DNA from: JAXGXQ01 sp040772685
GTDB taxonomy: Bacteria > Bacillota > Clostridia > Saccharofermentanales > UBA5734
DNA: 64,000 nt
Reading direction: 5' to 3'
Assembly: GCA_040772685.1 (NCBI GenBank)
Contig: JAXGXQ010000003.1
Span: 62,001 to 126,000, forward strand
Shown here piece after piece: positions 9,138 to 17,833 of the stretch (positions within the stretch are counted from its first letter, which is position 1; every line of letters begins with the position of its first letter). Made by a program: the position numbers and the translations under genes. The notes beneath the pieces were generated by a model. It worked only from the letters and a program-made list of their open reading frames with translations. It was not told the origin of the DNA and made no database searches.

Positions 9138-9845
9138 TCAGGAAACGCCAAGATAAGCTTTGAGCACCATTGGATCCTGTAAAAGCTCCTGACTGGAACC
9201 TTCCAGAACCATTTGTCCTGTTTCCATAACATAGCCGCGATCAGCAACGCTGAGGGCTTTCATCAGGTTTTGCTCGATAATCAGCATCGAGGTGCCCTGT
9301 TCTTTCATTTGTTTGAGAATATGGAACACTTCATCAACGATAATCGGTGCCAAACCCAGTGAAGGTTCATCGAGAATCAACAGCTTTGGTTCCATAATCA
9401 TCGCCCGGCCAATCGCCAGCATCTGCTGTTGGCCACCGGAAAGAGCTCCGGCCAAAAGGTTCTGACGTTCCTTCAGAATCGGGAAGGTTTCAAATACCTT
9501 TTCGATCAATTCATTACGTTTGGCTTTGGTGCGTTTGCAGTATCCGCCCATGATCAGGTTGTCGCGGATTGTCATCGTACTCAGAACACCTCTGCCTTGC
9601 GGGATATGGGCAATGCCAAGATTAGCGCGTTCATAATCGGGAATCTTAAGCAGATCCTCGCCAAACCAGGTTACTGTTCCTTCCGTTACCGGAATAGCTC
9701 CCGAAATAACACGCAGCAATGTTGTTTTACCGGCGCCATTCGAACCGACCAGTGCCACAACTTCACCCTCGTTAACTTCAAGGTTGGCATTGAAAATGAC
9801 GCGCAGGTCGTCATACCCTGTACACAGGTTTTCAATTTTTAACAT
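9138..9845 (-). CDS. livF: Branched-chain amino acid ABC transporter ATPase LivF
   Basis: Cytoplasmic ATPase of a branched-chain (hydrophobic) amino acid importer. Visible motifs are Walker A LVGSNGAGKTTLL, the signature LSGGQQQMLAIGRA and Walker B LLILDEPSLGLAP, with a C-terminal LivF-type tail (EGSSQELLQDPMVLKAYLG). The length of 235 residues is typical. It overlaps the end of livG by 14 bases, so translation is likely coupled. It is the last gene of the five-gene liv operon, before the stem-loop at about 9.03 kb. Confidence 0.93.
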   Translation of the reverse strand: MLKIENLCTGYDDLRVIFNANLEVNEGEVVALVGSNGAGKTTLLRVISGAIPVTEGTVTWFGEDLLKIPDYERANLGIAHIPQGRGVLSTMTIRDNLIMGGYCKRTKAKRNELIEKVFETFPILKERQNLLAGALSGGQQQMLAIGRAMIMEPKLLILDEPSLGLAPIIVDEVFHILKQMKEQGTSMLIIEQNLMKALSVADRGYVMETGQMVLEGSSQELLQDPMVLKAYLGVS

Positions 9846-10569
9846 TCTTGTAGTCCTCCCCGAGATAAGCCTTGATCACGGCTTCTTCCTTCATTACCAC
9901 CTGCGGATCGCCTTCGGAAAGGAGCTTGCCTTCATTAAGCACCACAACCCTGGTGCAAAGCTGTGTGACCGCTGACATAACGTGCTCGATAAACAAAACA
10001 GTGACGCCTGTCTTATTGATTTTCTTAACCAGTGCAATCGAGTCCTGCATTTCCGCAGGGGTCAGACCAGCAAGGCATTCATCCAGCATTAATAGTTTGG
10101 GGTTAATCGCCAACACACGCGCCATGTCCAGCCATTTACGCTTTTCGATCGGCAGTTTGCCGCAAAGGATGTCAGCCAAGTCGGTAAAGCCTACCAGCTC
10201 CAGAATTTCTTCCGCGCGCTGTCTGGCTTCTTTCATTGACCGGCAATACAACATCGCGATCGTGTAGACACTGTCAAATACCGTCAGGCTGGTGAAGGGT
10301 TTTGGTGATTGAAATGTACGGCCCAACCCGAGAAACGCCCGGTCAGGAACTGATTGCTTCTTCAGGTGATGTTCACCCTGGTAAATAATATCACCGCTGT
10401 CCTGGATATATACCCCGGTTATCAGGTTGATACAAGTTGATTTGCCAGAGCCGTTCGGACCGATCAAGCCGAGAATCTCGCCTTCATTAACATCAAAGCT
10501 CAGGTGGTTAATGGCATGGATGCCGCCAAAAGACTTATCGAGATCTTTAATTTCTAACAGCTTACTCAT
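9832..10569 (-). CDS. livG: Branched-chain amino acid ABC transporter ATPase LivG
   Basis: The second ATPase of the importer, which pairs with LivF in a heterodimer. Walker A is IGPNGSGKSTCINLI; Walker B reads LLMLDECLAGLTP, with DEC where most ATPases have DEP. The signature loop reads CGKLPIEKRKWLDMARVLA, which departs from the usual LSGGQ. LivG-type features are the MSKLLEIKDLDKSFGG start and the GLGRTFQ segment. Its ATG overlaps the stop of livM by 4 bases. The weakened signature is seen directly; whether this half-site still turns over ATP cannot be judged. Confidence 0.92.
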   Translation of the reverse strand: MSKLLEIKDLDKSFGGIHAINHLSFDVNEGEILGLIGPNGSGKSTCINLITGVYIQDSGDIIYQGEHHLKKQSVPDRAFLGLGRTFQSPKPFTSLTVFDSVYTIAMLYCRSMKEARQRAEEILELVGFTDLADILCGKLPIEKRKWLDMARVLAINPKLLMLDECLAGLTPAEMQDSIALVKKINKTGVTVLFIEHVMSAVTQLCTRVVVLNEGKLLSEGDPQVVMKEEAVIKAYLGEDYKNVKN

Positions 10570-11600
10570 GCTTTCTCCTTTCCTGCGTTTTGCGTCAGTT
10601 CCTTTTTACGGCTCTCCCGGCGGTCGCGCCAGTCTGTAAAAAACGAAATTATGCCGTTGGGTCGGAACAGGACAACAAGAACTATCAGCAGGCCATACAG
10701 AGCGTAGCCGGCACCGCCTTTACCGAGGTCGCTTAAATAGTAGTTGGAGATTTCGAGCATCGGCACCGCCAGGAAGGCGCCCATTACCGGACCCCAGATT
10801 GTGCCCATGCCACCGAGAATCGCTGTAATGCCAATTCTGATTGACATGTCATGAGAAGCCACCAGGGTTGGGTCAATATAACCAACTTTAAAGGCGTATA
10901 GGGTTCCAGTTGCCGAAAGCAGCATTGCGCTGATAATAAAAGCAGTAAGCTTTACACGACTGGCCCGGATACCAAGTGATTCAGCTGCGTCTTCCTCTTC
11001 GCGTATGGCCTTAAGGTAGTAGCCCAGCTTGAAGCGGTTGACTAACACAGTAACAAACACTGTAATGAGCATCCAGATAAAGGCTACGTAGTAATAAGCC
11101 CGTTCAGATTCAAATGACAGTGTCAGCAGATCGTTGCCCGTGCGGACTCTGAAAGCCAGGCCCAACGAACCACCTGTGAACTCTTTAAAGTAAAGCAGAA
11201 GCTGACGCACGATGGCGGCACTGGCAATTGTCGCGATGGCGAAGTAAACCCCGCGCATCCGGAAACAGGGCAAGCCGATAATTATCGCCATTACAACCGA
11301 TATGGCCATGCCGACAAAAACACTGAACCAGGGCAACACACCGCCCAGACGAAGGAACATGAGCATGCCGGTATAGGCACCTACAGCGAAGAATGAGGAT
11401 GAAGCCCAGGATGTTTGCCTGCCGAAGCCGCCAATAATATTCCAGGCTGTTCCCAGCGCACCGAAGAAGAAAACTTCGATCATGATGCGGATAACATAGT
11501 CCGTCTTGACTGCGATCGGTATAAGCAGGCAGATCGCGATAAAAACAAACATTATCCAGTTCTTTTTAAGGAGAGACAGAGGATTCGATTCAATTTTCAT
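10566..11600 (-). CDS. livM: Branched-chain amino acid ABC transporter permease LivM
   Basis: Inner-membrane permease subunit. The protein has eight or more hydrophobic segments and the LivM-type core: GAYTGMLMFLR early, then GLPCFRMRGVYFAIATIA, then an EAA-like cytoplasmic loop containing AIREEEDAAESLGI that contacts the ATPases. The length of 344 residues is normal. It overlaps livG and livH by 4 bases on each side, the tight packing expected of a single transcript. Confidence 0.93.
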   Translation of the reverse strand: MKIESNPLSLLKKNWIMFVFIAICLLIPIAVKTDYVIRIMIEVFFFGALGTAWNIIGGFGRQTSWASSSFFAVGAYTGMLMFLRLGGVLPWFSVFVGMAISVVMAIIIGLPCFRMRGVYFAIATIASAAIVRQLLLYFKEFTGGSLGLAFRVRTGNDLLTLSFESERAYYYVAFIWMLITVFVTVLVNRFKLGYYLKAIREEEDAAESLGIRASRVKLTAFIISAMLLSATGTLYAFKVGYIDPTLVASHDMSIRIGITAILGGMGTIWGPVMGAFLAVPMLEISNYYLSDLGKGGAGYALYGLLIVLVVLFRPNGIISFFTDWRDRRESRKKELTQNAGKEKA

Positions 11601-12475
11601 GCTTTTCTGGCACTCCTTCCAAACAATCCGTAGGGCTTCAGCACCAATACCAGCATCAGCACACTGTTGATCGCGACAGGAGCCAGATCAAGAGATGCAT
11701 AGTTGGTGGTGAATGATTCTACCAGGCCAATGATAAGTCCACCGACCATGGCGCCCCGCAAGTTGCCGAGACCGCCCAGAACTATGGCACTGAGTCCGAT
11801 AGTTGAAAATGTGGTGCCGACCTGGGGCGATATCAAAAACATAGGCGTCAGCAAGAGGCCGGCAATACCTGCAAACACTGTGCCAAGTCCAAAAGCCATT
11901 GTGTAGACAGCCCGGGTATTGACGCCCAGCATAGCTGCCACTGTGCTGTCCTCAGAAGTAGAACGCATGGCACGGCCAAGATCCGTGCTGCTGAGAAAAT
12001 AACTGACCAGGAAAACAAAAATCAGGGCACCGCCAAAGGCGATCAACCGCGGCGTCATCAGAACAAGATTATCGCCAAATGTGATTGCGCCGTACTTAAG
12101 CTCCTTGGAAACTTCTACACTAAGATAGTTTGGCCCGAAGATTAGCTGCAGTACATTCTGGATTAAGTAAGACAAGCCCAGAGTAAGCAGAATGTAGTTG
12201 CTGTCGCCTTTGCCTACCACTTTGGAGACAGACGTGCGGTAAACAATCGCGCCGAATATATACATAAAAACAGCGACAGGGATTAACAGCCAATAGGGCA
12301 GTGAACCTTCCGGCATAAGTAGATACAAAAGATAGGAAAAATACATACCCACAGCGAGAAAATCACCTTGCGCGAAGTTGACGATTTTCATAACGCCATG
12401 GATTAGAGACAAGCCAACGGCAATCAGTGCATAAACACCGCCGATCAGCAAGCCATTGATAATGGTTTGCCCCAT
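11597..12475 (-). CDS. livH: Branched-chain amino acid ABC transporter permease LivH
   Basis: The partner permease of LivM. The protein shows the LivH N-terminus (INGLLIGGVYALIAVGLSLI followed by HGVMKIVNFAQGDFL) and the loop AMRSTSEDSTVAAMLGVN that docks with the ATPases, then GLGTVFAGIAGLL and GGLGNLRGA. The length is 292 residues. The start ATG follows AAGGAGG. It is separated from the binding-protein gene by about 108 bases holding a stem-loop, which may lower its expression relative to the binding protein. Confidence 0.93.
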   Translation of the reverse strand: MGQTIINGLLIGGVYALIAVGLSLIHGVMKIVNFAQGDFLAVGMYFSYLLYLLMPEGSLPYWLLIPVAVFMYIFGAIVYRTSVSKVVGKGDSNYILLTLGLSYLIQNVLQLIFGPNYLSVEVSKELKYGAITFGDNLVLMTPRLIAFGGALIFVFLVSYFLSSTDLGRAMRSTSEDSTVAAMLGVNTRAVYTMAFGLGTVFAGIAGLLLTPMFLISPQVGTTFSTIGLSAIVLGGLGNLRGAMVGGLIIGLVESFTTNYASLDLAPVAINSVLMLVLVLKPYGLFGRSARKA

Positions 12476-12502
12476 GGGTCAACCCTCCTTGAGAAATTAA
12501 CA

Positions 12503-12532
12503 GCGAGGAACGTTTGAGATGCCGTTCCTCGC
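12503..12532 (-). promoter_or_regulatory. Intercistronic stem-loop between livJ and livH
   Basis: Perfect 10-bp inverted repeat GCGAGGAACG / CGTTCCTCGC with a 10-base loop, in the gap between the binding protein and the first permease. There is no strong T-run after it on the minus strand, so an mRNA-stabilising or partially terminating hairpin is more likely than a full terminator. Such hairpins commonly raise binding-protein levels in ABC operons (inference). Confidence 0.6.
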
Positions 12533-12583
12533 CGTTTTGCATCCAGTAGATTAGTCAATGAAGTCAGGTGAGGTCAGTAGCTC

Positions 12584-13906
12584 TTAAAACGGTTTGTTTG
12601 TCAAAGGGTTCAAGAGTTCTGAAGAAGCAGCATCCAGAGGGAATACGCAGCGGGGTTTATTGTCCTGCCACTGCAGGATGATCGGTTGGCCGTTTTTGTT
12701 GAAGCCGTTTTCGTCAAATTCACCCTTGCCATTGTATAGCAGGCCGAACCATTTGCTGTTTTCAGCATTCAGCTTCTTGATTTCGTCGCGGACTTTGACT
12801 GAATCGTCAGTTCCGGCGTTTTCAATAGCTTCGCAGATCATCAGGTAGCTGATGATTGTCGGGCCGCCCTGACCAGGAATAAACTCTTTATTCTTTTCTT
12901 CGTAGGCTTCACGGATTTTGGTAAACTCGGCGCTTGCCAAAGTTGTTTTGCAATCCCATACCCAGCCGTCAGCTGAGCAGATGCCGTTAACGTCGTCGCC
13001 GAGGTCTTTAAGCAGTGAAGGCCATGTGAAGGCTGAACCGCCGGCAATGATAATGGGTTTATACTGCATGGCGTTCATGGCTGTCATGATCAGTTTGGTG
13101 TCATTGGCGTAGCTGCTTGGGAAAATAACGTCAACACCGGCATTTTTCAGCTTGGTAACGATCGGGCTGGCGTCAGTCAGGTTGTTAGCGGCGTAGTTTT
13201 CGTCAACAGCGATTTCCATGCCGGCTTCTTTAAGAATTGTACGGTTGGCTTTGGCGTTGTCTTCACCCCAGGCGGAGTTCTCATAAATAATACCGGTTTT
13301 CAGTTCTGTAACCGGTTTGCCCAGTTTTTGAGCCAGGTATTTCAGGAATTCCATTTGCTGTTTGGCAAAGGTAGCGGCGATAGCAGCAGGCTGAGCGACA
13401 AACTCGCAGCCCTGCTGGGTGATGGTGCCGTTAGCGGCTGAGCCTGTAACTGCGCATACTTTGTATTTTTGCAGAATCTGGAGGGATGTGAGCATAATCG
13501 CGGACTGGCTGGAGCCGGCGATTCCGGCGATGCCGCCGGCAGAAAGGGCGCGTTCCAGGGGCAGAGCGGCCTGAGTGGCGTCACTGGTGGAGTCAATAAT
13601 TACGTTTTCTACTTTGGCGCCGCCGAGAGCTTTGATACCGCCGTTTTCATTGATGTAGTCACGGGCGGCTTCTGCGGCGAGGATTGCCTGACGGCCGGAT
13701 TCAGAGTTAACACCTGTTACCGAACCATAGACACCGATTTTAACAGTTTTGGTGCCACTCGGAGCTGCGGTTGTGGTGCCACCGGCGGTTCCAGCGGTTG
13801 TGCCTGCTGTAGTACCTGCTGTGGTGGTTGCAGTGCTGCCACAGCCGAACAGCATGGCGGCAACAATGAGCAAGCAAATGATTGAGACAACTTTTTTAAT
13901 TGACAT
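12584..13906 (-). CDS. livJ: Branched-chain amino acid ABC transporter substrate-binding lipoprotein
   Basis: Extracellular lipoprotein that captures the substrate. I place the start at the ATG at 13906 (MSIKKVVSIICLL), because AAAGGAG lies 7 bases upstream; the longer frame up to 13996 has no signal peptide logic. The lipobox is AMLFGC. A Thr/Ala/Gly-rich linker follows (TTTAGTTAGTTAGT), then a type I periplasmic-binding fold of the Leu/Ile/Val family starting KIGVYGSVTGVNSESGRQAI. First gene of the liv operon, divergent from the SDR gene. The actual ligand could be any hydrophobic amino acid or amide. Confidence 0.92.
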   Translation of the reverse strand: MSIKKVVSIICLLIVAAMLFGCGSTATTTAGTTAGTTAGTAGGTTTAAPSGTKTVKIGVYGSVTGVNSESGRQAILAAEAARDYINENGGIKALGGAKVENVIIDSTSDATQAALPLERALSAGGIAGIAGSSQSAIMLTSLQILQKYKVCAVTGSAANGTITQQGCEFVAQPAAIAATFAKQQMEFLKYLAQKLGKPVTELKTGIIYENSAWGEDNAKANRTILKEAGMEIAVDENYAANNLTDASPIVTKLKNAGVDVIFPSSYANDTKLIMTAMNAMQYKPIIIAGGSAFTWPSLLKDLGDDVNGICSADGWVWDCKTTLASAEFTKIREAYEEKNKEFIPGQGGPTIISYLMICEAIENAGTDDSVKVRDEIKKLNAENSKWFGLLYNGKGEFDENGFNKNGQPIILQWQDNKPRCVFPLDAASSELLNPLTNKPF

Positions 13907-13924
13907 TTTCTTCTCCTTTTGTGT

Positions 13925-13944
13925 CTGGACAATTATTTGTCCAG
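13925..13944 (-). promoter_or_regulatory. Palindrome in the liv leader
   Basis: Perfect inverted repeat CTGGACAA-TTAT-TTGTCCAG, 19 bases upstream of the binding-protein start codon. It could be a repressor operator or a 5' mRNA hairpin. The regulator is unknown. Confidence 0.5.
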
Positions 13945-14447
13945 CGCTTGCATTTTGATTCTTGTTTTTTGAAACTTGCGGAGTTGCAGAATTCACTTTA
14001 CAATGCTGGTTTTCTGATCAGATTCAGAGCTTATTCAAATAGTAATTGTGTTGTTCTAGCAACTAATGGGTAAGTATTGCTCAACATCAACGACTGATAT
14101 CAGGATACTGCGCAACACACAGAACATCTTAATTGTTCATTCAAAAATTTGCAACACTTTTATCAACAGATCGCTGTATATACCGGCTGGATTTTCTGTG
14201 GTATTTGTTCATTATAACTAATATTGCATGATTCATTTAAGCAATTTCACTGTATACTTTGTGTGTCAAATGATGTATGAGTCTACTCCGCAAAAAGAGA
14301 TTTGTTTCGCGAATTCAGCCAACTAATGCTATGATTATATGAATAGAAGACCTGCAGCACAATTGTTGATTAACTTTTGATCATTTGCTCAAAATTACAC
14401 TTACAAGCAGGCACACTTAATCTGATTAATGTTAAAGGAGTAGAAAC
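13945..14447. other. AT-rich divergent intergenic region
   Basis: About 500 bases between the liv operon and the divergent SDR gene. No coding sequence, tRNA, T-box or known riboswitch was recognised. It must hold both promoters, but I could not identify convincing -35/-10 pairs. The SDR ribosome binding site AAAGGAG is at its right end. Confidence 0.6.
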
Positions 14448-15212
14448 ATGAACAATTTATTCGATCTGACCGGGAAAATTATTTTGATTACAGGCGGTGG
14501 CCGGGGACTGGGATTCAGCTTCGCTAAAGGGTATGTCCAGGCGGGCGCCCGTGTTGTCCTGAACGACATTTCCCAGGCAGAACTTGATTCTGCAATACCA
14601 GAGCTGAAGAAACTTGGCGGCGACGTAACCGGTTATTGCTTTGATGTTGCGGACCAAGTCCAGGTAGAAGAAAACATAACGAAAATTGAAGCTGAAGTCG
14701 GCCCCATTGACGTTCTGGTTAACAATGCCGGAATTCATCGTCGCAATCCTCTGGAAGAAATGTCAGCCGAAGATTTCCGCAAAGTTGTTGACGTTAACCT
14801 GGTAAGCGCCTTTCTGGTTGGCCAGAGCGTTGCCAAGCGCATGATCACCCGCAAAAAGGGTAAAATCATCAACATCACCTCGCTCAACGCAGTTATGGCA
14901 CGTCCGAATATCGGCAATTATTGCGCAGCCAAGGGCGGTCTGACCATGCTGACCAAGTCCATGGCAACTGAATGGGGCAAATACAATATTAATACCAACG
15001 CGATCGGCCCGGGCTATTTCAAAACTGCCCTGACCCAGCCACTGGTTGACGACCCCGCTTTTGACAGCTGGGTTAAGAGCGAAGTTCCCCTGGCACGTTG
15101 GGGCGTTCCGGACGATCTGATCGGCACCGCGATTTACCTTGCTGCACCTGCTTCTGATTACGTTAACGGCTTCACTGTTTACGTTGATGGCGGCTGGCAG
15201 GCCTGTCTGTAA
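14448..15212 (+). CDS. SDR oxidoreductase, gluconate 5-dehydrogenase-like
   Basis: Classical short-chain dehydrogenase with the cofactor motif TGGGRGLG near residue 16, NNAG near residue 90, a Ser in NITSLNAV and the catalytic YCAAK. The N-terminus NLFDLTGKIILITGGGRGLG is like gluconate/5-keto-gluconate and 2-deoxygluconate (KduD) dehydrogenases, so a sugar-acid keto-reduction is the best guess. The exact substrate is not decidable. The length of 254 residues is normal. The ATG is preceded by AAAGGAG. It stands alone, ending before a strong terminator. Confidence 0.85.
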   Translation: MNNLFDLTGKIILITGGGRGLGFSFAKGYVQAGARVVLNDISQAELDSAIPELKKLGGDVTGYCFDVADQVQVEENITKIEAEVGPIDVLVNNAGIHRRNPLEEMSAEDFRKVVDVNLVSAFLVGQSVAKRMITRKKGKIINITSLNAVMARPNIGNYCAAKGGLTMLTKSMATEWGKYNINTNAIGPGYFKTALTQPLVDDPAFDSWVKSEVPLARWGVPDDLIGTAIYLAAPASDYVNGFTVYVDGGWQACL

Positions 15213-15297
15213 TCATTTATTTGTTTGACCTAACCGATTAACAGCTAATCAGATAAATCACAAAAAACAAGTAATCTGATTCTATATAGTCACGAAT

Positions 15298-15336
15298 AAA
15301 AACAAAACCGGCATTCACGTGCCGGCTTTGTTTTTC
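15298..15336. terminator. Bidirectional terminator
   Basis: Inverted repeat AACAAAACCGGCA (15301-15313) / TGCCGGCTTTGTT (15320-15332) with one mismatch, flanked by A-rich and T-rich runs. It lies between the convergent SDR and Tic20-like genes. Confidence 0.85.
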
Positions 15337-15422
15337 ACGAGCTTTCAGCTTAATTTTATGCCATCCCTTACCAGTTTGTGTCACTGGTTAACAGGCACCG
15401 GCGTTTGACATGATCACTGGTA

Positions 15423-15899
15423 TTATTTCGCAGCGACACCACCAAACAATACAATTAGCTTGTCCGCGATTTTAGCTACCAGCGGAATCCGGTATTCTTT
15501 GTATTGGTAAGCCCGAACCATAGCGATAATTGCAAAAATCGTAAATACAATTGAAATGATAAAGGTGATTGCAGTGACAAAGCCCATGATTCCGAGGGCA
15601 GCGTAAGCTCCGCTGACGCTGGTGATAGACGCCAACGCAATACCGCCGATCAAAACCGAGACTATGAAATAAAAAATTGTGCCAACGGCGTTGAGCGCGA
15701 AAGACTGCATAGCATGGAATTTAACAAACAGACTGTCTTTTTCAAGAAAGAAAATTACTAGCGGCGCGAGCCAGGCTACATAACGAATGCCGGGGATCCA
15801 GGCTAGTACAGTTGATGCCAGGTAAGCGATTAAGGCCATAACATTGGCATCCAGGCCACCGATTGAAGATTTGTGTGGTTGAACGCTAATAGCAGACAT
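15423..15899 (-). CDS. Tic20-like / DUF4870-type membrane protein
   Basis: Small integral membrane protein of 158 residues with about four hydrophobic segments. The signature FLEKDSLFVKFHAMQSFAL after the second helix is characteristic of the DUF4870/Tic20-like family, whose role in bacteria is unknown. The start follows a GGAGGTGTC-type ribosome binding site. It has its own terminator downstream and is probably monocistronic. Confidence 0.85.
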   Translation of the reverse strand: MSAISVQPHKSSIGGLDANVMALIAYLASTVLAWIPGIRYVAWLAPLVIFFLEKDSLFVKFHAMQSFALNAVGTIFYFIVSVLIGGIALASITSVSGAYAALGIMGFVTAITFIISIVFTIFAIIAMVRAYQYKEYRIPLVAKIADKLIVLFGGVAAK

Positions 15900-16138
15900 G
15901 TTGACACCTCCAGAAATTTAGTGAACTGACCTGAGTTGAGGTCGGCGATGCCGTTCTGCGAGGCTGAGCTGCTATGTGTTCCAAAAACCTGACAGCTAGC
16001 TTTTGCTCGGCAACAACTGCTTTCGATTTATGTGGTGGTTATATTAATTTTATTACACAAAATTAAGTGTAAAGCAAGCAGTTTTCTGCTTGCTTCAGTG
16101 AATTTACAGGATATTAACCAGATTGAAATTTTTCGCCC

Positions 16139-17119
16139 TCAACTGCGGTTGCTTAACGCATCCTTATTACAAAGATTCGCCGGCATATTTCCCGAAAGTA
16201 CTCGTACAACTTCCTGAGCGGCTTTGCGCCTTAGGTCAATGTTGGCTTCCTGGCTGTACCAGGCACAATGAGGTGTAAGAATAACATTGTCGAGTTTGAG
16301 CAACGGGTGTTCCTTAGGCAGCGGTTCAGTTTCAAAGACATCAAGCCCGGCGCCGGCAATTCGGCCCGAACGGAGTGCTTCGAGCAGAGCAGTTTCATCG
16401 ATCAGCGCCCCACGGGCTGTATTAATAAGGTATGAAGAGGGCTTCATATTTTTGATGAATTCAGCATCCACCAGATGATGCGATTCTTCATCCAAACGGC
16501 TATGCAGAGAAATATAATCACTATGCTTGGCAATTTCTTCCAGCGAAGCCTTCTGCGCACCTTTGGCTTCAATAAAGGCTGCGTCACGCCGCGGATGATA
16601 GGCAAGAATGTTGACATTAAAGGCAGCGAGTTTACGGGCAACCATTTGAGCAACGCGGCCGAAACCGATAAGACCGATTGTGGAACCTGCCAGACGGGTT
16701 ATCTGACCGATGGCCGGATCCCACCAGCCACCTGAACTCAGATATTTGGAAGTTGCCGGCAGGCGGCGGGCAAAAGCCATTATCATCATAATTGCATGAT
16801 TTGATACTTCGTCAACACTGTAGTCCGGAACATTACAAACAAAAATCCCCTTGGCAGTTGCTGCCTGAAGATCTATGTTGTCTATTCCTGCCCCATAACG
16901 GACTATTAATTGACAATGCTCGAGGCTATTGATTACTTCTGAATTTATGTTGGCGTACTGAACTATTAAAGCATCGGCTTGCCGAACCGCCGGAATAAGC
17001 TCTTGCGGTGTTTGCAGCTTGCAATCGGTCAACCCAAAACCGGCTTCCTGCAGAATCGCCCGTTCCAGTTCAACATCTTCATAGGTATAGTCAGTAATAA
17101 TAACTTGTTTCTCAGCCAT
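16139..17119 (-). CDS. D-2-hydroxyacid dehydrogenase (CtBP/PGDH-like)
   Basis: NAD-dependent dehydrogenase of the D-isomer 2-hydroxyacid family. The Rossmann motif is GLIGFGRVAQMVARKL. Catalytic places are visible: the Arg in LINTARGALID, the Glu in DVFETEPLP and the His in LTPHCAWYS. The HCAWYS variant after the histidine resembles C-terminal-binding-protein-like dehydrogenases. The length of 326 residues is normal. It is preceded by AAAGGGACC. The substrate is unknown. A second paralogue lies at 59.5-60.4 kb. Confidence 0.9.
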   Translation of the reverse strand: MAEKQVIITDYTYEDVELERAILQEAGFGLTDCKLQTPQELIPAVRQADALIVQYANINSEVINSLEHCQLIVRYGAGIDNIDLQAATAKGIFVCNVPDYSVDEVSNHAIMMIMAFARRLPATSKYLSSGGWWDPAIGQITRLAGSTIGLIGFGRVAQMVARKLAAFNVNILAYHPRRDAAFIEAKGAQKASLEEIAKHSDYISLHSRLDEESHHLVDAEFIKNMKPSSYLINTARGALIDETALLEALRSGRIAGAGLDVFETEPLPKEHPLLKLDNVILTPHCAWYSQEANIDLRRKAAQEVVRVLSGNMPANLCNKDALSNRS

Positions 17120-17228
17120 GTTACGGTCCCTTTCCTGAATCGGCTCCCGGCTTCACAACTGGATGTTTCTCAAACAACAGGATGAAACGCCAGATCAGCG
17201 CTGGGTTTAGCATTTCTGCTATAGCTAC

Positions 17229-17339
17229 AGGATATCATAATGGCTGAACATTCTTAAGAGGGGTAACAGAATCGGTGATTAGTAATGTCCATGACAGATT
17301 CGCTGAACATTCTTAGGGATGACATTATCGCTGAACAAT
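17229..17339 (-). repeat. Insertion-sequence-like end with TGTTCAGC repeats
   Basis: On the minus strand the octamer TGTTCAGC occurs three times (about 17339, 17310 and 17250 downwards). The first two are followed by a shared TGTCAT a few bases later. Direct repeats of this kind inside one terminus are a feature of IS21-type element ends. No transposase gene lies next to it, so it would be a solo remnant. This is an inference from pattern only. Confidence 0.4.
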
Positions 17340-17407
17340 AACACCTCGGCTTTTCATCAGTTGACAGCCAGCAGTTCACTGGCTATAATTTGACGTGCAC
17401 ATTGCCT

Positions 17408-17481
17408 GCGGGTGTAGTTCAATGGCAGAACTCCAGCTTCCCAAGCTGACCACGAGGGTTCGATTCCCTTCACCCGCTCCA
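17408..17481 (+). tRNA. tRNA-Gly (CCC)
   Basis: A complete cloverleaf is readable: acceptor GCGGGTG pairs with CACCCGC, the D-arm is GTTC/GAAC, the anticodon loop TTCCCAA carries CCC (reads GGG), the T-loop is TTCGATT and CCA is encoded. It lies 34 bases before tRNA-Thr. Confidence 0.93.
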
Positions 17482-17515
17482 GAAAAATAATCATTATCTG
17501 ATTTATATAGAATTT

Positions 17516-17591
17516 GCCTTTATAGCTCAGTCGGTAGAGCGCATCCATGGTAAGGATGAGGTCATCGGTTCGATTCCGATTAAAGGCTCCA
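17516..17591 (+). tRNA. tRNA-Thr (GGT)
   Basis: Acceptor GCCTTTA pairs with TAAAGGC, D-arm GCTC/GAGC, anticodon stem CATCC/GGATG with loop ATGGTAA giving anticodon GGT (reads ACC), T-loop TTCGATT, CCA encoded. Its 3' half is duplicated at 17834-17878. Confidence 0.93.
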
Positions 17592-17598
17592 CACGACG

Positions 17599-17626
17599 AA
17601 AGGCTCCCCTTGTGGGAGCCTTTTGT
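17599..17626 (+). terminator. Terminator after the tRNA pair
   Basis: Stem AAAGGCTCCC (17599-17608) / GGGAGCCTTT (17614-17623), then T's, directly after tRNA-Thr. Confidence 0.85.
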
Positions 17627-17833
17627 TGTGTGGCCTCTAGTTGGATTGGCCCGGTTGCTTCCGTCCTTACCATGGATGCGCGCTGGCTGCGCCAGCAGAC
17701 AGCTTTGCGGGCGCAGAGCCAAGCATGTCAAGGAGCACGAAGGTCGAGGCGCGAAGCGTACAACTGTACGCGAGCACCGCAGATCAAGAGTAGCGACGAA
17801 GACAGGCGACGGCTATCCGGCCACAAAAGGCAG

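Noticed and set aside
13469..13885. Cysteine- and glycine-rich plus-strand frame
   Set aside because: It is antisense to the liv binding protein, and its Cys/Gly tail is the complement of the Thr/Ala linker repeats.
13945..14447. T-box or other riboswitch upstream of the liv operon
   Set aside because: No T-box sequence or recognisable riboswitch core was found on the minus strand of this region.
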